A stretch of DNA of 64,000 nt from Polyangiaceae bacterium (lineage in GTDB: Bacteria; Myxococcota_A; Polyangia; Polyangiales; Polyangiaceae): NCBI GenBank assembly GCA_023150915.1, contig JAKLKA010000005.1, forward strand, positions 1-64,000. The letters are read 5' to 3'. This document shows, piece after piece, positions 9,183 through 17,468 of this stretch. Each line of letters starts with the position of its first letter. Positions within the stretch are counted from its first letter, which is position 1. Position numbers and translations under genes: made by a program. Below the pieces are notes generated by a model that had not been told where the DNA came from, did no database searches, and saw only the letters and a list, made by a program, of their open reading frames with translations.

Positions 9183-9852
9183 AGGCCGAGAGCACCGCTC
9201 GCGCCAGCGGCTCGGCGTCGTCGTCCCCGCTGGCGAGCACCAGGGTGGGATCGGCGATGCCCAGCAGGCGAAGCTCGTCCGCGTTGGTCCCCGTGGACTC
9301 GTCGCTCCAGGCCGCCGAGAGCGCGACCAGGTCTGGCGCCCGGCCCAGGGCCCGGAGCGCGACCAAGGTCGCTGTCATGGCGTGCAGCACCCCCAGACCA
9401 TCCGGGCCGACCAGCACCATCAGGGCTGGGTCCAGCGCGATGCAGAGGTCCAGGTTGCGCGCCTCGGGCGTGAGCGGGGAGAGCGCTCCGCCGGCAGTCT
9501 CGATCACGGAGCAAACATATGGTGACGTAGCGTCACATAGGGCAAGTGAGTCCTCGGCCGCTTCGACCCACTCGACCAGAGTTTTCACGTGGAACTGCTG
9601 CCCCTCGCGCCGCGCAGCTAGATGCGGCGAGAGCGCTGCTGTGAGCGCGATCCGCGGGTGCGGCGACACCGCGACCGGGTTGTCCGCGTCGAAGGCGCGG
9701 GCGTCCCCACCTGCGCCCGACTCGACCGGCTTGAGCGCAAGGGTCGGGGCTCGACGCCTGAGCGCCCGGGCGAGCGCCCGCGTGACCCGGGTCTTGCCGA
9801 CCCCGGTTCCCGTTCCGACCACCACTACTCGGCGCAGGCGCGGATCAGACAT
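9172..9852 (-). CDS. bioD: Dethiobiotin synthase
   Basis: 226 residues. BioD makes dethiobiotin from 7,8-diaminopelargonate, CO2 and ATP, the penultimate step of biotin synthesis. The P-loop GTGTGVGKT is near residue 13, followed by LKPVESG, and IETAGGALSPL holds the carboxylate-binding Glu region. The start at 9852 (MSDPRLRRVVVVGTG) lies 28 bases inside the end of bioF, a long overlap that argues for translational coupling. The much longer in-frame extension upstream is the bioF antisense-frame shadow. bioA and bioB are not in the window. Confidence 0.92.
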   Translation of the reverse strand: MSDPRLRRVVVVGTGTGVGKTRVTRALARALRRRAPTLALKPVESGAGGDARAFDADNPVAVSPHPRIALTAALSPHLAARREGQQFHVKTLVEWVEAAEDSLALCDATSPYVCSVIETAGGALSPLTPEARNLDLCIALDPALMVLVGPDGLGVLHAMTATLVALRALGRAPDLVALSAAWSDESTGTNADELRLLGIADPTLVLASGDDDAEPLARAVLSAFRR

Positions 9853-10937
9853 GCTCCCAGGCGGGCGAGCGTAGCGTCGTCCAGGCCGGCTGACACCGTG
9901 ATTCGCACGCGGGCGGAGCCTTCGGGGACCGTGGGTGGACGGATGGCCTGTGCGCGGAAGCCTGCGACTCGCAGGGCTTCGGCTGCGCGCAGGGCACGGG
10001 CGTTGTCGCCGAGCAGGACCGGGATGATCGGCCCTGCCGATTCCTGAGTCAGGATCACGCCTCCGGCGGTGAGCTGGTCGCGGAGCGCAGAAGCCGCTGC
10101 GGCCAGTCGCGACCGCGCGGCGTCGTCGCGCCGGGCCCGACGCACGTGACCGAGCGTCAGCCGAGCCAGCAGAGGGGAGCTTCCGGTGGAAAAGACCAGG
10201 CTCCGGGCCCGGTTCCAGAGCCAGCGGGTCAGGGTGGACGAGCCGGCGACGAAAGCCCCCTGCACGCCCACGGCCTTTCCGAGGGTTCCCACCAGGGCAT
10301 CCGGCGTGATCCCGGCCTCCCGGCACAGGCCCCCGCCCTCGGGGCCGAAGACCCCCAGAGCGTGCGCCTCGTCGACGAACAGCGCCGCCGAGTGTCGATC
10401 GCAGATCTCGCGGAGCGCAGCCAAATCCGCCCGATCCCCATCCATGCTGAAGTACGACTCGGTCAGAACGAAAGCGCGGCGGAATCCCCCGGCTCCCAGA
10501 ACCCGGTTCACTTCGGCTGGGTCCCGGTGACGAACGACCTCGACCCGGGCTCGTGAAAGGCGCGAGCCATCGATGATCGAAGCGTGGTTCAGCGCGTCGG
10601 AAACCACCACATCTCCCGGGCCACAAACCGCCTGAATCAAGCCGAGATTGGCGGCGTAGCCGCTCGAGAAGAGCAGGCTGGACTCGAGCGAAACCCACTC
10701 GGCGAGCTCGGATTCGAGCGCGAGATGCGCCTCCGTGGTCCCGAAGATCAAGCGCGACGCGCCGGCCCCCGGCTCAGCCTCACATTCGAGCAGTGTTGCA
10801 CGTGAAACAGGCTCGCGGGCGTAGCCCAAGTAGTCGTTCGAGGCGACGTCGACGAGGTCGGGGCGGGCGCCGGCAACCTCGCGAAGCAGCCCCAAATGGC
10901 TCAGCTCGAGCAGCTCATCCTCTAGAAAACGCAACAT
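9825..10937 (-). CDS. bioF: 8-amino-7-oxononanoate synthase
   Basis: 370 residues. A PLP-dependent condensing enzyme joining pimeloyl thioester and L-alanine in biotin synthesis. Visible signatures are ASNDYLGYA near the N-terminus, SDALNHASIIDG, FVDEAHALGVFG with the PLP-contacting Asp, and GTLGKAVG with the Schiff-base Lys221. Length and order match BioF well. It heads a bioF-bioD operon. A cluster of CATG-containing boxes lies 120 bases upstream and may regulate it together with the divergent TetR gene. Confidence 0.93.
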   Translation of the reverse strand: MLRFLEDELLELSHLGLLREVAGARPDLVDVASNDYLGYAREPVSRATLLECEAEPGAGASRLIFGTTEAHLALESELAEWVSLESSLLFSSGYAANLGLIQAVCGPGDVVVSDALNHASIIDGSRLSRARVEVVRHRDPAEVNRVLGAGGFRRAFVLTESYFSMDGDRADLAALREICDRHSAALFVDEAHALGVFGPEGGGLCREAGITPDALVGTLGKAVGVQGAFVAGSSTLTRWLWNRARSLVFSTGSSPLLARLTLGHVRRARRDDAARSRLAAAASALRDQLTAGGVILTQESAGPIIPVLLGDNARALRAAEALRVAGFRAQAIRPPTVPEGSARVRITVSAGLDDATLARLGACLIRACAE

Positions 10938-11027
10938 TCGGAAGAACTGATAGCAGCTTCCATCCCCAGCCGGGAGGGCGCGCCGTGAAACGCCGTCGCA
11001 GCACCCGAGCGCAGCCTAAAAGACGCA

Positions 11028-11072
11028 CATGTTTTTATAAACTTTGCCATGTAATTTCATGTAGATACATGA
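11028..11072. promoter_or_regulatory. Operator candidate: helically phased CATG boxes
   Basis: In an A+T-rich stretch between bioF and the divergent TetR gene, CATG occurs at 11028, 11048, 11058 and 11068. The last three lie exactly 10 bases apart as near-repeats CATGTAATTT, CATGTAGATA, CATGAGATTT. The last two boxes form a perfect inverted repeat TCATGTA-GA-TACATGA (11057-11072). This is the kind of site a TetR dimer could bind. The target regulator is inferred from position only. Confidence 0.5.
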
Positions 11073-11153
11073 GATTTTGCCAGATCGACCTCGCGACGGT
11101 CGTGATCTGAGGGCGATTTTTGAGGAATCAATAAAACAGAGTAGTCTTTCTGG

Positions 11154-11729
11154 ATGGCCCCCCGAGGCCTCTACCAGCGCGGTCTGAGTCAGGCAGAGCG
11201 GTGGGCCCTTCACCGCAGCGAGCTGATCCGCGCGACGGCAGAGATGCTGAACGAGCGGCAGACGCCCAGCGTCCAGAGCATCGTTCGGCGGGCGGGCAAG
11301 GGCCGAAACACCTTCTACGCGCACTTCGCCGGTCTCGAGCAGGCCACCCGTGCCGTCGAAAGCAGCGCCGCGCTGCTGGTGGCCGGGCGCGTCGACGGTG
11401 CGCTTCGCACCGTGGTGGCGCCGCGCGAGCGCCTTCGGGGTGTGATTGCTGCGTGGCTCTCGGCCGCCAGTGATTCCCCCGAGTTGGTGGGGGCGTTTCT
11501 GTCGTCGGCTTCGAGCTCGCGCTCGGCGCTGCTCGCCCGCCAGCACCTGCGCGGGGCGCTGGAAGAGGCGCGGAGCGCCGGCATCATCGCAGGCGCCGTC
11601 GACGAAGCCCGCCTGCTTGCGGCGGTGGGCTGCTTTCACGCACTGGTACGCGTGCGCGTCGAGGGGCGCGCCGCTGCAGACGCCATCGAGCGGGTCGCGG
11701 TGGAAATGCTGCTGCGGCTGTTCCGCTGA
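11154..11729 (+). CDS. TetR-family transcriptional regulator
   Basis: 191 residues. The N-terminal helix-turn-helix follows the TetR pattern: RSELIRATAEMLNE, then PSVQSIVRRAGKGRNTFY and AHFAGLEQ. The C-terminal ligand domain is all-helical and not assignable to a subfamily. Divergent from bioF with the phased CATG boxes between them; autoregulation and control of bioFD are plausible but unproven. No strong ribosome-binding site precedes the ATG. It is followed 45 bases on by zapA. Confidence 0.85.
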   Translation: MAPRGLYQRGLSQAERWALHRSELIRATAEMLNERQTPSVQSIVRRAGKGRNTFYAHFAGLEQATRAVESSAALLVAGRVDGALRTVVAPRERLRGVIAAWLSAASDSPELVGAFLSSASSSRSALLARQHLRGALEEARSAGIIAGAVDEARLLAAVGCFHALVRVRVEGRAAADAIERVAVEMLLRLFR

Positions 11730-11774
11730 CCGCAGGCCATTTCCATCCGACTTGACCGGTGCTACGGTCCGCCA

Positions 11775-12119
11775 ATGAGCCGCGCTCCGGTCGAGCTTCG
11801 CGTCGGGGGCCAGACCTACCGCGTCGTGGCTTCTGCCGGCGAAGACGAGCTGAAGCGGCTGGCAGGGCTGGTGGACGGTCGCCTGCGCGAGCACGCGGGG
11901 GCCGGTCGCTCGATCGCCCCGCAATCGCTGCTGCTGGCCGCGATCTCACTGGCCCACGACCTGGAGGAAGAGCGCAGCCGTCGCCTGGCTGCCGAGGCCC
12001 GGTCGCGCGAGATGTTGCGCTCGGTCCTGTCTCGCATCGATGCGGCTCTGGACACCCTACCCGAAGCCGAGACCGAGGCCGACGCCGTCGGCGCGCCGCA
12101 ACCCTCTCCCGAGATCTGA
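11775..12119 (+). CDS. zapA: Cell-division protein ZapA
   Basis: 114 residues, the normal length. ZapA binds FtsZ and bundles its filaments at the division site. The diagnostic N-terminal block VELRVGGQTYRVVASAGED is followed by ELKRLAGLVDGRL and a long C-terminal coiled coil (about residues 45-90) used for dimerisation. The last 20 residues are acidic and probably disordered. It stands downstream of the TetR gene and converges with a minus-strand envelope gene 11 bases away. Confidence 0.88.
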   Translation: MSRAPVELRVGGQTYRVVASAGEDELKRLAGLVDGRLREHAGAGRSIAPQSLLLAAISLAHDLEEERSRRLAAEARSREMLRSVLSRIDAALDTLPEAETEADAVGAPQPSPEI

Positions 12120-12130
12120 CTGGACGCCGC

Positions 12131-12697
12131 TCAGTCGCCCTCTTCGTTGCGCCCCGCGAGCCACTCGTAGCCGAGAACGAAAGGCAGGGCCAGCACCAGT
12201 CCGTCGATCTGGGCTGCGATCACCACCGCGCTCTGATTGGGATCGCGAAGGTCTCGCTCGACCCCCAAGAGCAGACCGCCCGCCATCACGTAGCTGGAGT
12301 GGAAGTTGAACGAGCGGCTGCCGAAGAACAACCACCCGGACACGCCCGGGCTGAAGCTGCCCTCGGCGCTGCGCGCGTGGGCGCCCGCCGACACACCGAG
12401 GGGCAGATACTGCGTGATGGGCACGAGCAGCGTTGCGCCGCCGCCGACCCGCAGGTCGTCGAAGCCTGCCGTGGTGACGCTGACGAACGGGCCCGCGCTG
12501 AGGTCCGAATAGCGCTCTCGCCCGAAGAGCACGTCGGCGCGCGCCCCGTTGTACCAGCAGGTGTCGGACCAGTACGAGCTGCCGGTGCCCCGCCCGCACA
12601 CGCCCGTGAGCGCGCTGGCGTTCCACTGAGGCTCGGCCCGCGCCGGAGCGTGAATCGAGAGCGTCGCCGCCAGGGCGAGGAGGGCGACGCGCCTCAT
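12131..12697 (-). CDS. Secreted, probably outer-membrane beta-rich protein
   Basis: 188 residues with a clear Sec signal peptide (hydrophobic core ALLALAATLSIH, predicted cleavage at ARA-EP). The mature part alternates aromatic/hydrophobic and small residues (GPFVSVTTAGF, GGGATLLVPI, GVSGWLFFGS), as in small outer-membrane barrels, but does not end in Phe. It has two cysteines near the mature N-terminus (TGVCGRG, DTCWYNG). No family recognised. It is the second gene of a pair with the lipoprotein gene seven bases upstream. Confidence 0.65.
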   Translation of the reverse strand: MRRVALLALAATLSIHAPARAEPQWNASALTGVCGRGTGSSYWSDTCWYNGARADVLFGRERYSDLSAGPFVSVTTAGFDDLRVGGGATLLVPITQYLPLGVSAGAHARSAEGSFSPGVSGWLFFGSRSFNFHSSYVMAGGLLLGVERDLRDPNQSAVVIAAQIDGLVLALPFVLGYEWLAGRNEEGD

Positions 12698-12704
12698 CGG
12701 GTCG

Positions 12705-13427
12705 TCAGCCGCCCGGCGTCTGGCAAGCGGGATCGGTGGCCGCGCACGCGCGACAGTCGATGTAGTCGTCCTGACCCACGTAGCACGGGGATTCGTCCTC
12801 GAGCTTCTCGGTCGAGGTGCAGACGTAGGCCGGAAGCTGCGCCGGATCCGCCGCCTCGAGCGGGTAGCTGATCAGGCACTTGTCGCAGGTGTAGATCGGG
12901 TAGCGCAGCGGAGCCGAGGTGACCTCCGTTCCGCCCAGCGTCTCGCCGAAGGCGCGCACCTCGACCAGGTACAGCGAGCCGGGGCTCACACCCACGCCGC
13001 TCGGGATGAGCGTGGTCGCGATCACGCCGTAGGCCGGGTCTTCACCGCTCGAGACATCGACGAAGCCGACGCCGGGGACGGTGAATTCCGCGATCGTCTC
13101 TTCCTGGTCGGTGAGCAGCGTGACCTCGGCCCCCTTGAGCACCACGCGATTGGACTCGGTCCGGAGCTGGTTCTTGCTTCCGCGCTGGACCAGCTGATTT
13201 CCAACCAGCAGCGCCGCGTTGTAGGTGTTGGTGAAGTGCACGTCCATCACCCCACCCAGCAGCATGGTCGAGTTGGGGTCACCCTCGGCGATGCACTCGC
13301 CGCGCTGCAGCTTGAGCACCGCGCGAACGAACAGGATGGTTTCGTTGTCGGCACAGCCCTGGGTCGCCAGCGCGACAGGAGCCAAGAGTCCACCAATCAC
13401 GATTGCCTTGGTCAAGAACCGGCGCAT
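12705..13427 (-). CDS. Cys-rich lipoprotein of unknown function
   Basis: 240 residues. The signal peptide ends in a lipobox ATQGC (Cys 25), so it should be lipid-anchored. The C-terminal 60 residues hold paired cysteines (TCDKC, YVC, SPCYV, DCRACAATDPAC), a pattern of disulfide-rich surface proteins in myxobacteria. The middle part is beta-rich with no assignable domain. It is the first gene of a two-gene unit with the barrel-like protein downstream. Confidence 0.65.
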   Translation of the reverse strand: MRRFLTKAIVIGGLLAPVALATQGCADNETILFVRAVLKLQRGECIAEGDPNSTMLLGGVMDVHFTNTYNAALLVGNQLVQRGSKNQLRTESNRVVLKGAEVTLLTDQEETIAEFTVPGVGFVDVSSGEDPAYGVIATTLIPSGVGVSPGSLYLVEVRAFGETLGGTEVTSAPLRYPIYTCDKCLISYPLEAADPAQLPAYVCTSTEKLEDESPCYVGQDDYIDCRACAATDPACQTPGG

Positions 13428-13525
13428 GGGAACCTCTAGGTCGTGCGCGCGCTATCTCGCGCACGCTCACCAGAAGTGTATCGAGAGCCGAGGGAGCGCG
13501 CCAAGAATCGCGGGGGTCGTGCTCG

Positions 13526-15121
13526 TCACTTCACTAAGTCTGTGCGCCTGCTCAGGGAAGCGAGAGCGAGCCGGCGCAATTGCTCGATGGGCAGAAGCTG
13601 CGTCTCTGGGCGACCCGCGGCCGAAACCACCACGAAGTGGATGTAGGTGCCTTGGCGCTTCTTGTCGTGCGCCAAGTGGTCGACCGCCTCTCGGATGGGC
13701 GATCGAGCGAGATCGGTGGGCAGGCCGAGGCGTGCGAGCAGGTCGGTGACCTGCTGGCAGAGGGGCGCCGCGGTGACCCCGAGTCGCTGCCCGATCTGCA
13801 GCGCAGCCACCAGGCCCAGCGCGACGGCTTCGCCGTGGGTGTATTGCCGAAACCCGGTGCACGCCTCGAGTGCGTGGCCCAGGGTGTGCCCGAGGTTGAG
13901 CACGCGCCGCAGGCCGTGCTCGCGCTCGTCGCGTGAAACGATGCGCGCTTTGACCGCGACGCAGCGATGAACGACCTCACGCAGCGCAGCGGGCGCGCGC
14001 GAGCGCACCGCTTCCGCCTGAGACTCGAGGACCGCCAGCAGCTCGGCGTCACCCACCAAGGCGGTCTTCACCACCTCGGAGAGGGCGCTCACGAAACCGC
14101 GCTCGGGCTCGGTAGCGAGCAAGGCCGTGTCGCACAGCACCGCTCTGGGCTGCCAGAACGCCCCGACCGCGTTCTTGGCCGTGTCGAGATCGACGGCGGT
14201 CTTGCCGCCGACCGAAGCGTCGACCATCGACAGCAGGGTGGTCGGCACCGCCAGCCAGCGCGCGCCACGCATCCAGGTTGCCGCAGCGAAGCCGGTGATG
14301 TCCGACACCACTCCGCCGCCGAAGGCCACGAAGGTCCCCCCCCGATCCAGGTCGGCTGCCAGCGCCGCCCGCCACACCGCCTCGAGCGCCCGCGGCGTCT
14401 TGTGCTCTTCGCCCGCGTCCAGAACGAACAGCCGAGCGCCCGCGCCCAGGCGGCCGAGGGCTTCGGCCTGCGCGCGCTGGACGTTGGCGTCGGTGACCAG
14501 CAGCGTGCCCGTGGTTCTGCCCAGAAGGGCCGGCCAGCGCTGGTGAAGGATGCCGTGCCCCACCTCGACCGCGTAGCTCTGCTCGCCCGCCGCGACGGCG
14601 ATCGGGTCGCGCTGCCAGGCTTCCCGCACCGCGCACGCGGCCTGGTCGACGTCCCCGTGGGTCGTGTCCACTCGGGCATGGGACTCGGCGTAGGCGGCGC
14701 GCCGCGCGTCGAGCAGCGCGGCAGCCCGCGACGCCGGATCGGGGCCTGCCAGCAACGGGCGAGGCGCCCCGGCCACGCGCGTCAGGATCACCTCGAGCGG
14801 CGCTTCGAGCGTGACGACGCACGCCCGCTCCAAGGCGGTCAGCCGGAGCTCGCGCGACAACAGCGCCCCGCCGCCGACTGCGACCACCCGCCGCGCATCG
14901 GACGCGAGCACGCGCTCGAGCTCTGCCTGCTCGAGCTTGCGGAACCCTGCTTCACCCACCGATTCGAAGATCTCCGAGACGCTGGCGCCGGCGCGGCGCT
15001 CGATGCAGTCGTCCAGGTCCTCGAAGGGGACCCCTTCGAGCTCGGCCACCCGGCGTCCGACCGTGGACTTTCCCGTGGCCATGAAGCCATTGAGCAAGAG
15101 TGGCCGCGCCATCGAGCGCAC
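13526..15121 (-). CDS. aroKB: Bifunctional shikimate kinase / 3-dehydroquinate synthase
   Basis: 531 residues made of two complete enzymes. Residues 1 to about 170 are AroK: P-loop GFMATGKSTVG, then FEDLDDCIERR with the shikimate-binding Asp, and VAVGGGALL. Residues about 175-531 are AroB: LDAGEEHKT, GGGVVSDITGFAAATWMRG, VPTTLLSMVDASVGGKTAVD, and the metal ligands in NLGHTLGHALE and YTHGEAVALG. They catalyse the second and fifth steps of the shikimate pathway. AroKB fusions are known elsewhere (for example Thermotoga). A start nine bases in (MARPLLL, 15112) is equally good. Confidence 0.93.
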   Translation of the reverse strand: MRSMARPLLLNGFMATGKSTVGRRVAELEGVPFEDLDDCIERRAGASVSEIFESVGEAGFRKLEQAELERVLASDARRVVAVGGGALLSRELRLTALERACVVTLEAPLEVILTRVAGAPRPLLAGPDPASRAAALLDARRAAYAESHARVDTTHGDVDQAACAVREAWQRDPIAVAAGEQSYAVEVGHGILHQRWPALLGRTTGTLLVTDANVQRAQAEALGRLGAGARLFVLDAGEEHKTPRALEAVWRAALAADLDRGGTFVAFGGGVVSDITGFAAATWMRGARWLAVPTTLLSMVDASVGGKTAVDLDTAKNAVGAFWQPRAVLCDTALLATEPERGFVSALSEVVKTALVGDAELLAVLESQAEAVRSRAPAALREVVHRCVAVKARIVSRDEREHGLRRVLNLGHTLGHALEACTGFRQYTHGEAVALGLVAALQIGQRLGVTAAPLCQQVTDLLARLGLPTDLARSPIREAVDHLAHDKKRQGTYIHFVVVSAAGRPETQLLPIEQLRRLALASLSRRTDLVK

Positions 15122-15177
15122 GTTGCCAGAGCTCGATGCGCGCGGCCACTGTCGCGCCTGCCCACGTGGGCTAGTCT

Positions 15178-15492
15178 GTGGACCCCGCCTTGGACGATCT
15201 GGTCATTGTTCCCACCGATGCCGGTGTCGCGCTCCGGGTTCGGGTCAAGCCCCGGGCCTCGAAGAGCCGGGTGGTGGGCGTGCGCGACGGCGAGCTCGAA
15301 GTCGCCATTTCAGCGCCGCCGGTGGATGGCGAGGCCAACGCCGAGCTCACGCGGTTCATGGCCAAGATCCTGGGCGTGTCTCGCGGGGCCGTGGCCGTGC
15401 TGCGTGGCGAAGCCTCGCGGCACAAGACGGTGTCCGTGCGCGGAGTCGACAGCGATGCCGTCCGGCGTATGCTGACGAAGGCCGTCCCATGA
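15178..15492 (+). CDS. DUF167/YggU-family protein
   Basis: 104 residues from a GTG. The family signature is complete: LRVRVKPRASKSRVVGV, then ELEVAISAPPVDGEANAEL, and VLRGEASRHKTVSV. YggU-type proteins are small, conserved and of unknown biochemical role, often encoded near cell-wall or division genes. The last four bases overlap the dapF start (ATGA), so the two are translationally coupled. It diverges from aroKB across 56 bases. Confidence 0.88.
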   Translation: MDPALDDLVIVPTDAGVALRVRVKPRASKSRVVGVRDGELEVAISAPPVDGEANAELTRFMAKILGVSRGAVAVLRGEASRHKTVSVRGVDSDAVRRMLTKAVP

Positions 15493-16289
15493 CCTTGCAG
15501 TTTCACAAGTACGAGGGGCTCGGGAACGACTTCGTCGTGATCGACGCACCCCACGATCACGCCCTAAAGAGCGAGCGGGTCCGCGCGCTGTGCGATCGCC
15601 ACTTCGGTGTCGGCGCCGATGGCGTGCTCTTGGTGGTGCCGCCGAGCAGCGCCGGTGCGCGCGCGCGCATGGTGGTGCAGAACGCCGACGGCACGCGCCC
15701 CGAGATGTGCGGCAACGGCATTCGATGTGTCGCCCTTCACCTGGCGCGGCTCGATGGCGCGGGCGCCATCAGCTACGCCATCGACACCGATGCGGGTCCG
15801 CTGGCCTGCGAGGTCGAGCGCGAGGGCGATGCCGGCTGGGTTCGCGTGGGCATGGGTCAGGGGCAGCTCTTGGGCGAGCACCGCGTCGACTTCGACCAGC
15901 GGGTGGTCGCCTTCACCCGCGTCTCGATGGGGAACCCCCACGCCATCTCGTTCGACGAGCCCCTCGATCCGGCTCATGCTGACCGCCTCGGCCCGGCCGT
16001 CTCGGCCGCGTTCGCCGAGGGCAGCAACGTGGAGCTGGCTCACCAGACTGGCGACGCCGCCTTCGACCTGGTCGTCTGGGAGCGGGGCGTGGGGCGGACG
16101 CTGGCCTGCGGGACCGGGGCCGCGGCGACGGCGGTGGCTGCGGCGGTGAGCGGGCGGGCGAAGTACGGCATTCCGATGGCCATCACCTTGCCGGGCGGTC
16201 CGCTGGAGATCACCGTGTCCGAGGGGGCACTGGAAGTTTCGATGCGCGGTCCGGCTCGCCGGGTGTTCAGCGGACAGACGAGTGCATGA
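15489..16289 (+). CDS. dapF: Diaminopimelate epimerase
   Basis: 266 residues. Converts LL- to meso-diaminopimelate for lysine and peptidoglycan synthesis. The two catalytic cysteines are in MCGNGIR (Cys74) and LACGTGAAA (Cys207); KYEGLGNDFVVID at the N-terminus and MGNPHAI in the middle are also family hallmarks. The ATG overlaps the DUF167 stop. The next gene starts 41 bases on from a GTG and may belong to the same unit. Confidence 0.96.
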   Translation: MTLQFHKYEGLGNDFVVIDAPHDHALKSERVRALCDRHFGVGADGVLLVVPPSSAGARARMVVQNADGTRPEMCGNGIRCVALHLARLDGAGAISYAIDTDAGPLACEVEREGDAGWVRVGMGQGQLLGEHRVDFDQRVVAFTRVSMGNPHAISFDEPLDPAHADRLGPAVSAAFAEGSNVELAHQTGDAAFDLVVWERGVGRTLACGTGAAATAVAAAVSGRAKYGIPMAITLPGGPLEITVSEGALEVSMRGPARRVFSGQTSA

Positions 16290-16330
16290 CACCCCTCGAC
16301 GCCGAATCGGAGCACGCCTAGACCGGCGGT

Positions 16331-17401
16331 GTGCCCGACAAGAAGAAGATCGCGATCATCGGAGGGGACGGCATTGGTCCGGAAGTGACCCGTGAGGCGA
16401 CACGGCTCTTGGAGCAGTACGAGAGCCGCGGGCTCCCCATCCAGCTGTGGCAGCTGGACCTGGGCGCGGAGCGATTCCTTCGCGACGGCACGACCATGCC
16501 GAAGGAGATCTTCATCGCCATCCAGCGCGAGTGCTCGGCCGTGCTGCTCGGGGCGCTGGGTGATCCGCGAGTGCCCAGCATGGAGCACGCGCGCGACATC
16601 TTGTTCGGGTTGCGCTTCGGCCTCGACCTGTACGCCAACATCCGCCCGGTGAAGGCCCTGGGTGATCGCGTGGTGCCGCTCAAAGGTCGCGGAAAGAAGG
16701 ACGTCGACTTCGTGGTGTTCCGCGAGAACACCGAGGGCGTGTACGTCGGCGTCGGCGGACAGGTGAAGCGCGGCACACCGGACGAGATCGCGATCAACGA
16801 GGACGTGAACACCCGCAAGGGCGTGGAGCGCATCATCCGGGCCGCCTTCGAGTTCGCGAAAGCCAGCGGGCGCAAGCGCGTGCACATGGCCGACAAGTCC
16901 AACGCCATGCGCCACGCCCACGAGCTCTGGCTTCGCGTCTTCGACGAGGTTCGCCGCGAATACGCTGACCTTCAGGCCAGCCACGTCTACATCGACGCGC
17001 TTTGCCTCTACATGGTGCAGGACCCGAGCCAGTTCGACGTGGTGGTCACCAACAACCTGTTCGGGGACATCGTCACCGACCTGGGCGCGGCCTTTCAGGG
17101 TGGCCTGGGCATGGCCGCCAGCGCCAACGTGCACCCCGCCGTTCCCGGGCGCGTGGGGCTGTTCGAGCCGGTCCACGGCTCGGCCCCCCCTCTGGCCGGG
17201 AAGAACGTCGCGAACCCGTTCGCGGCCCTGCTCACGGTGGGCATGCTGCTCGCGCACCTGGGCTGGCCCGAAGAAGAGACCCGCATCGAGACCGCCGTGG
17301 CCGACGCCCTCGAGGCCGGCAAGTGCACGGCAGACGTCGGGGGAACGCTCAGCACCGAGGCGGCCGGCGCGGCGGTGCGGGAGCGGCTTTCGCTGGCCTG
17401 A
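16331..17401 (+). CDS. Isocitrate/isopropylmalate dehydrogenase family (LeuB-like)
   Basis: 356 residues from a GTG. This is a decarboxylating NAD(P)-dependent beta-hydroxyacid dehydrogenase: GGDGIGPEVTREA at the N-terminus, NIRPV, FRENTEGVYVGVGG, the Lys in MADKSNAMR, and NLFGDIVTDLGAA with metal-binding Asp residues. The NAD-binding block EPVHGSAPPLAGKNVANP follows. The substrate-specificity helix (EHARDILFGLRFGLDLYAN) differs from classical LeuB, so isopropylmalate, homoisocitrate or tartrate are all possible. No leuA, leuC or leuD is nearby, which leaves the pathway open. Confidence 0.85.
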   Translation: MPDKKKIAIIGGDGIGPEVTREATRLLEQYESRGLPIQLWQLDLGAERFLRDGTTMPKEIFIAIQRECSAVLLGALGDPRVPSMEHARDILFGLRFGLDLYANIRPVKALGDRVVPLKGRGKKDVDFVVFRENTEGVYVGVGGQVKRGTPDEIAINEDVNTRKGVERIIRAAFEFAKASGRKRVHMADKSNAMRHAHELWLRVFDEVRREYADLQASHVYIDALCLYMVQDPSQFDVVVTNNLFGDIVTDLGAAFQGGLGMAASANVHPAVPGRVGLFEPVHGSAPPLAGKNVANPFAALLTVGMLLAHLGWPEEETRIETAVADALEAGKCTADVGGTLSTEAAGAAVRERLSLA

Positions 17402-17468
17402 GCCGCCACTGGCGGCACGAGGATCCGAAAAATAGGGCTCTTCGCCGGCCTGTGATAGGCCCCAGGCG

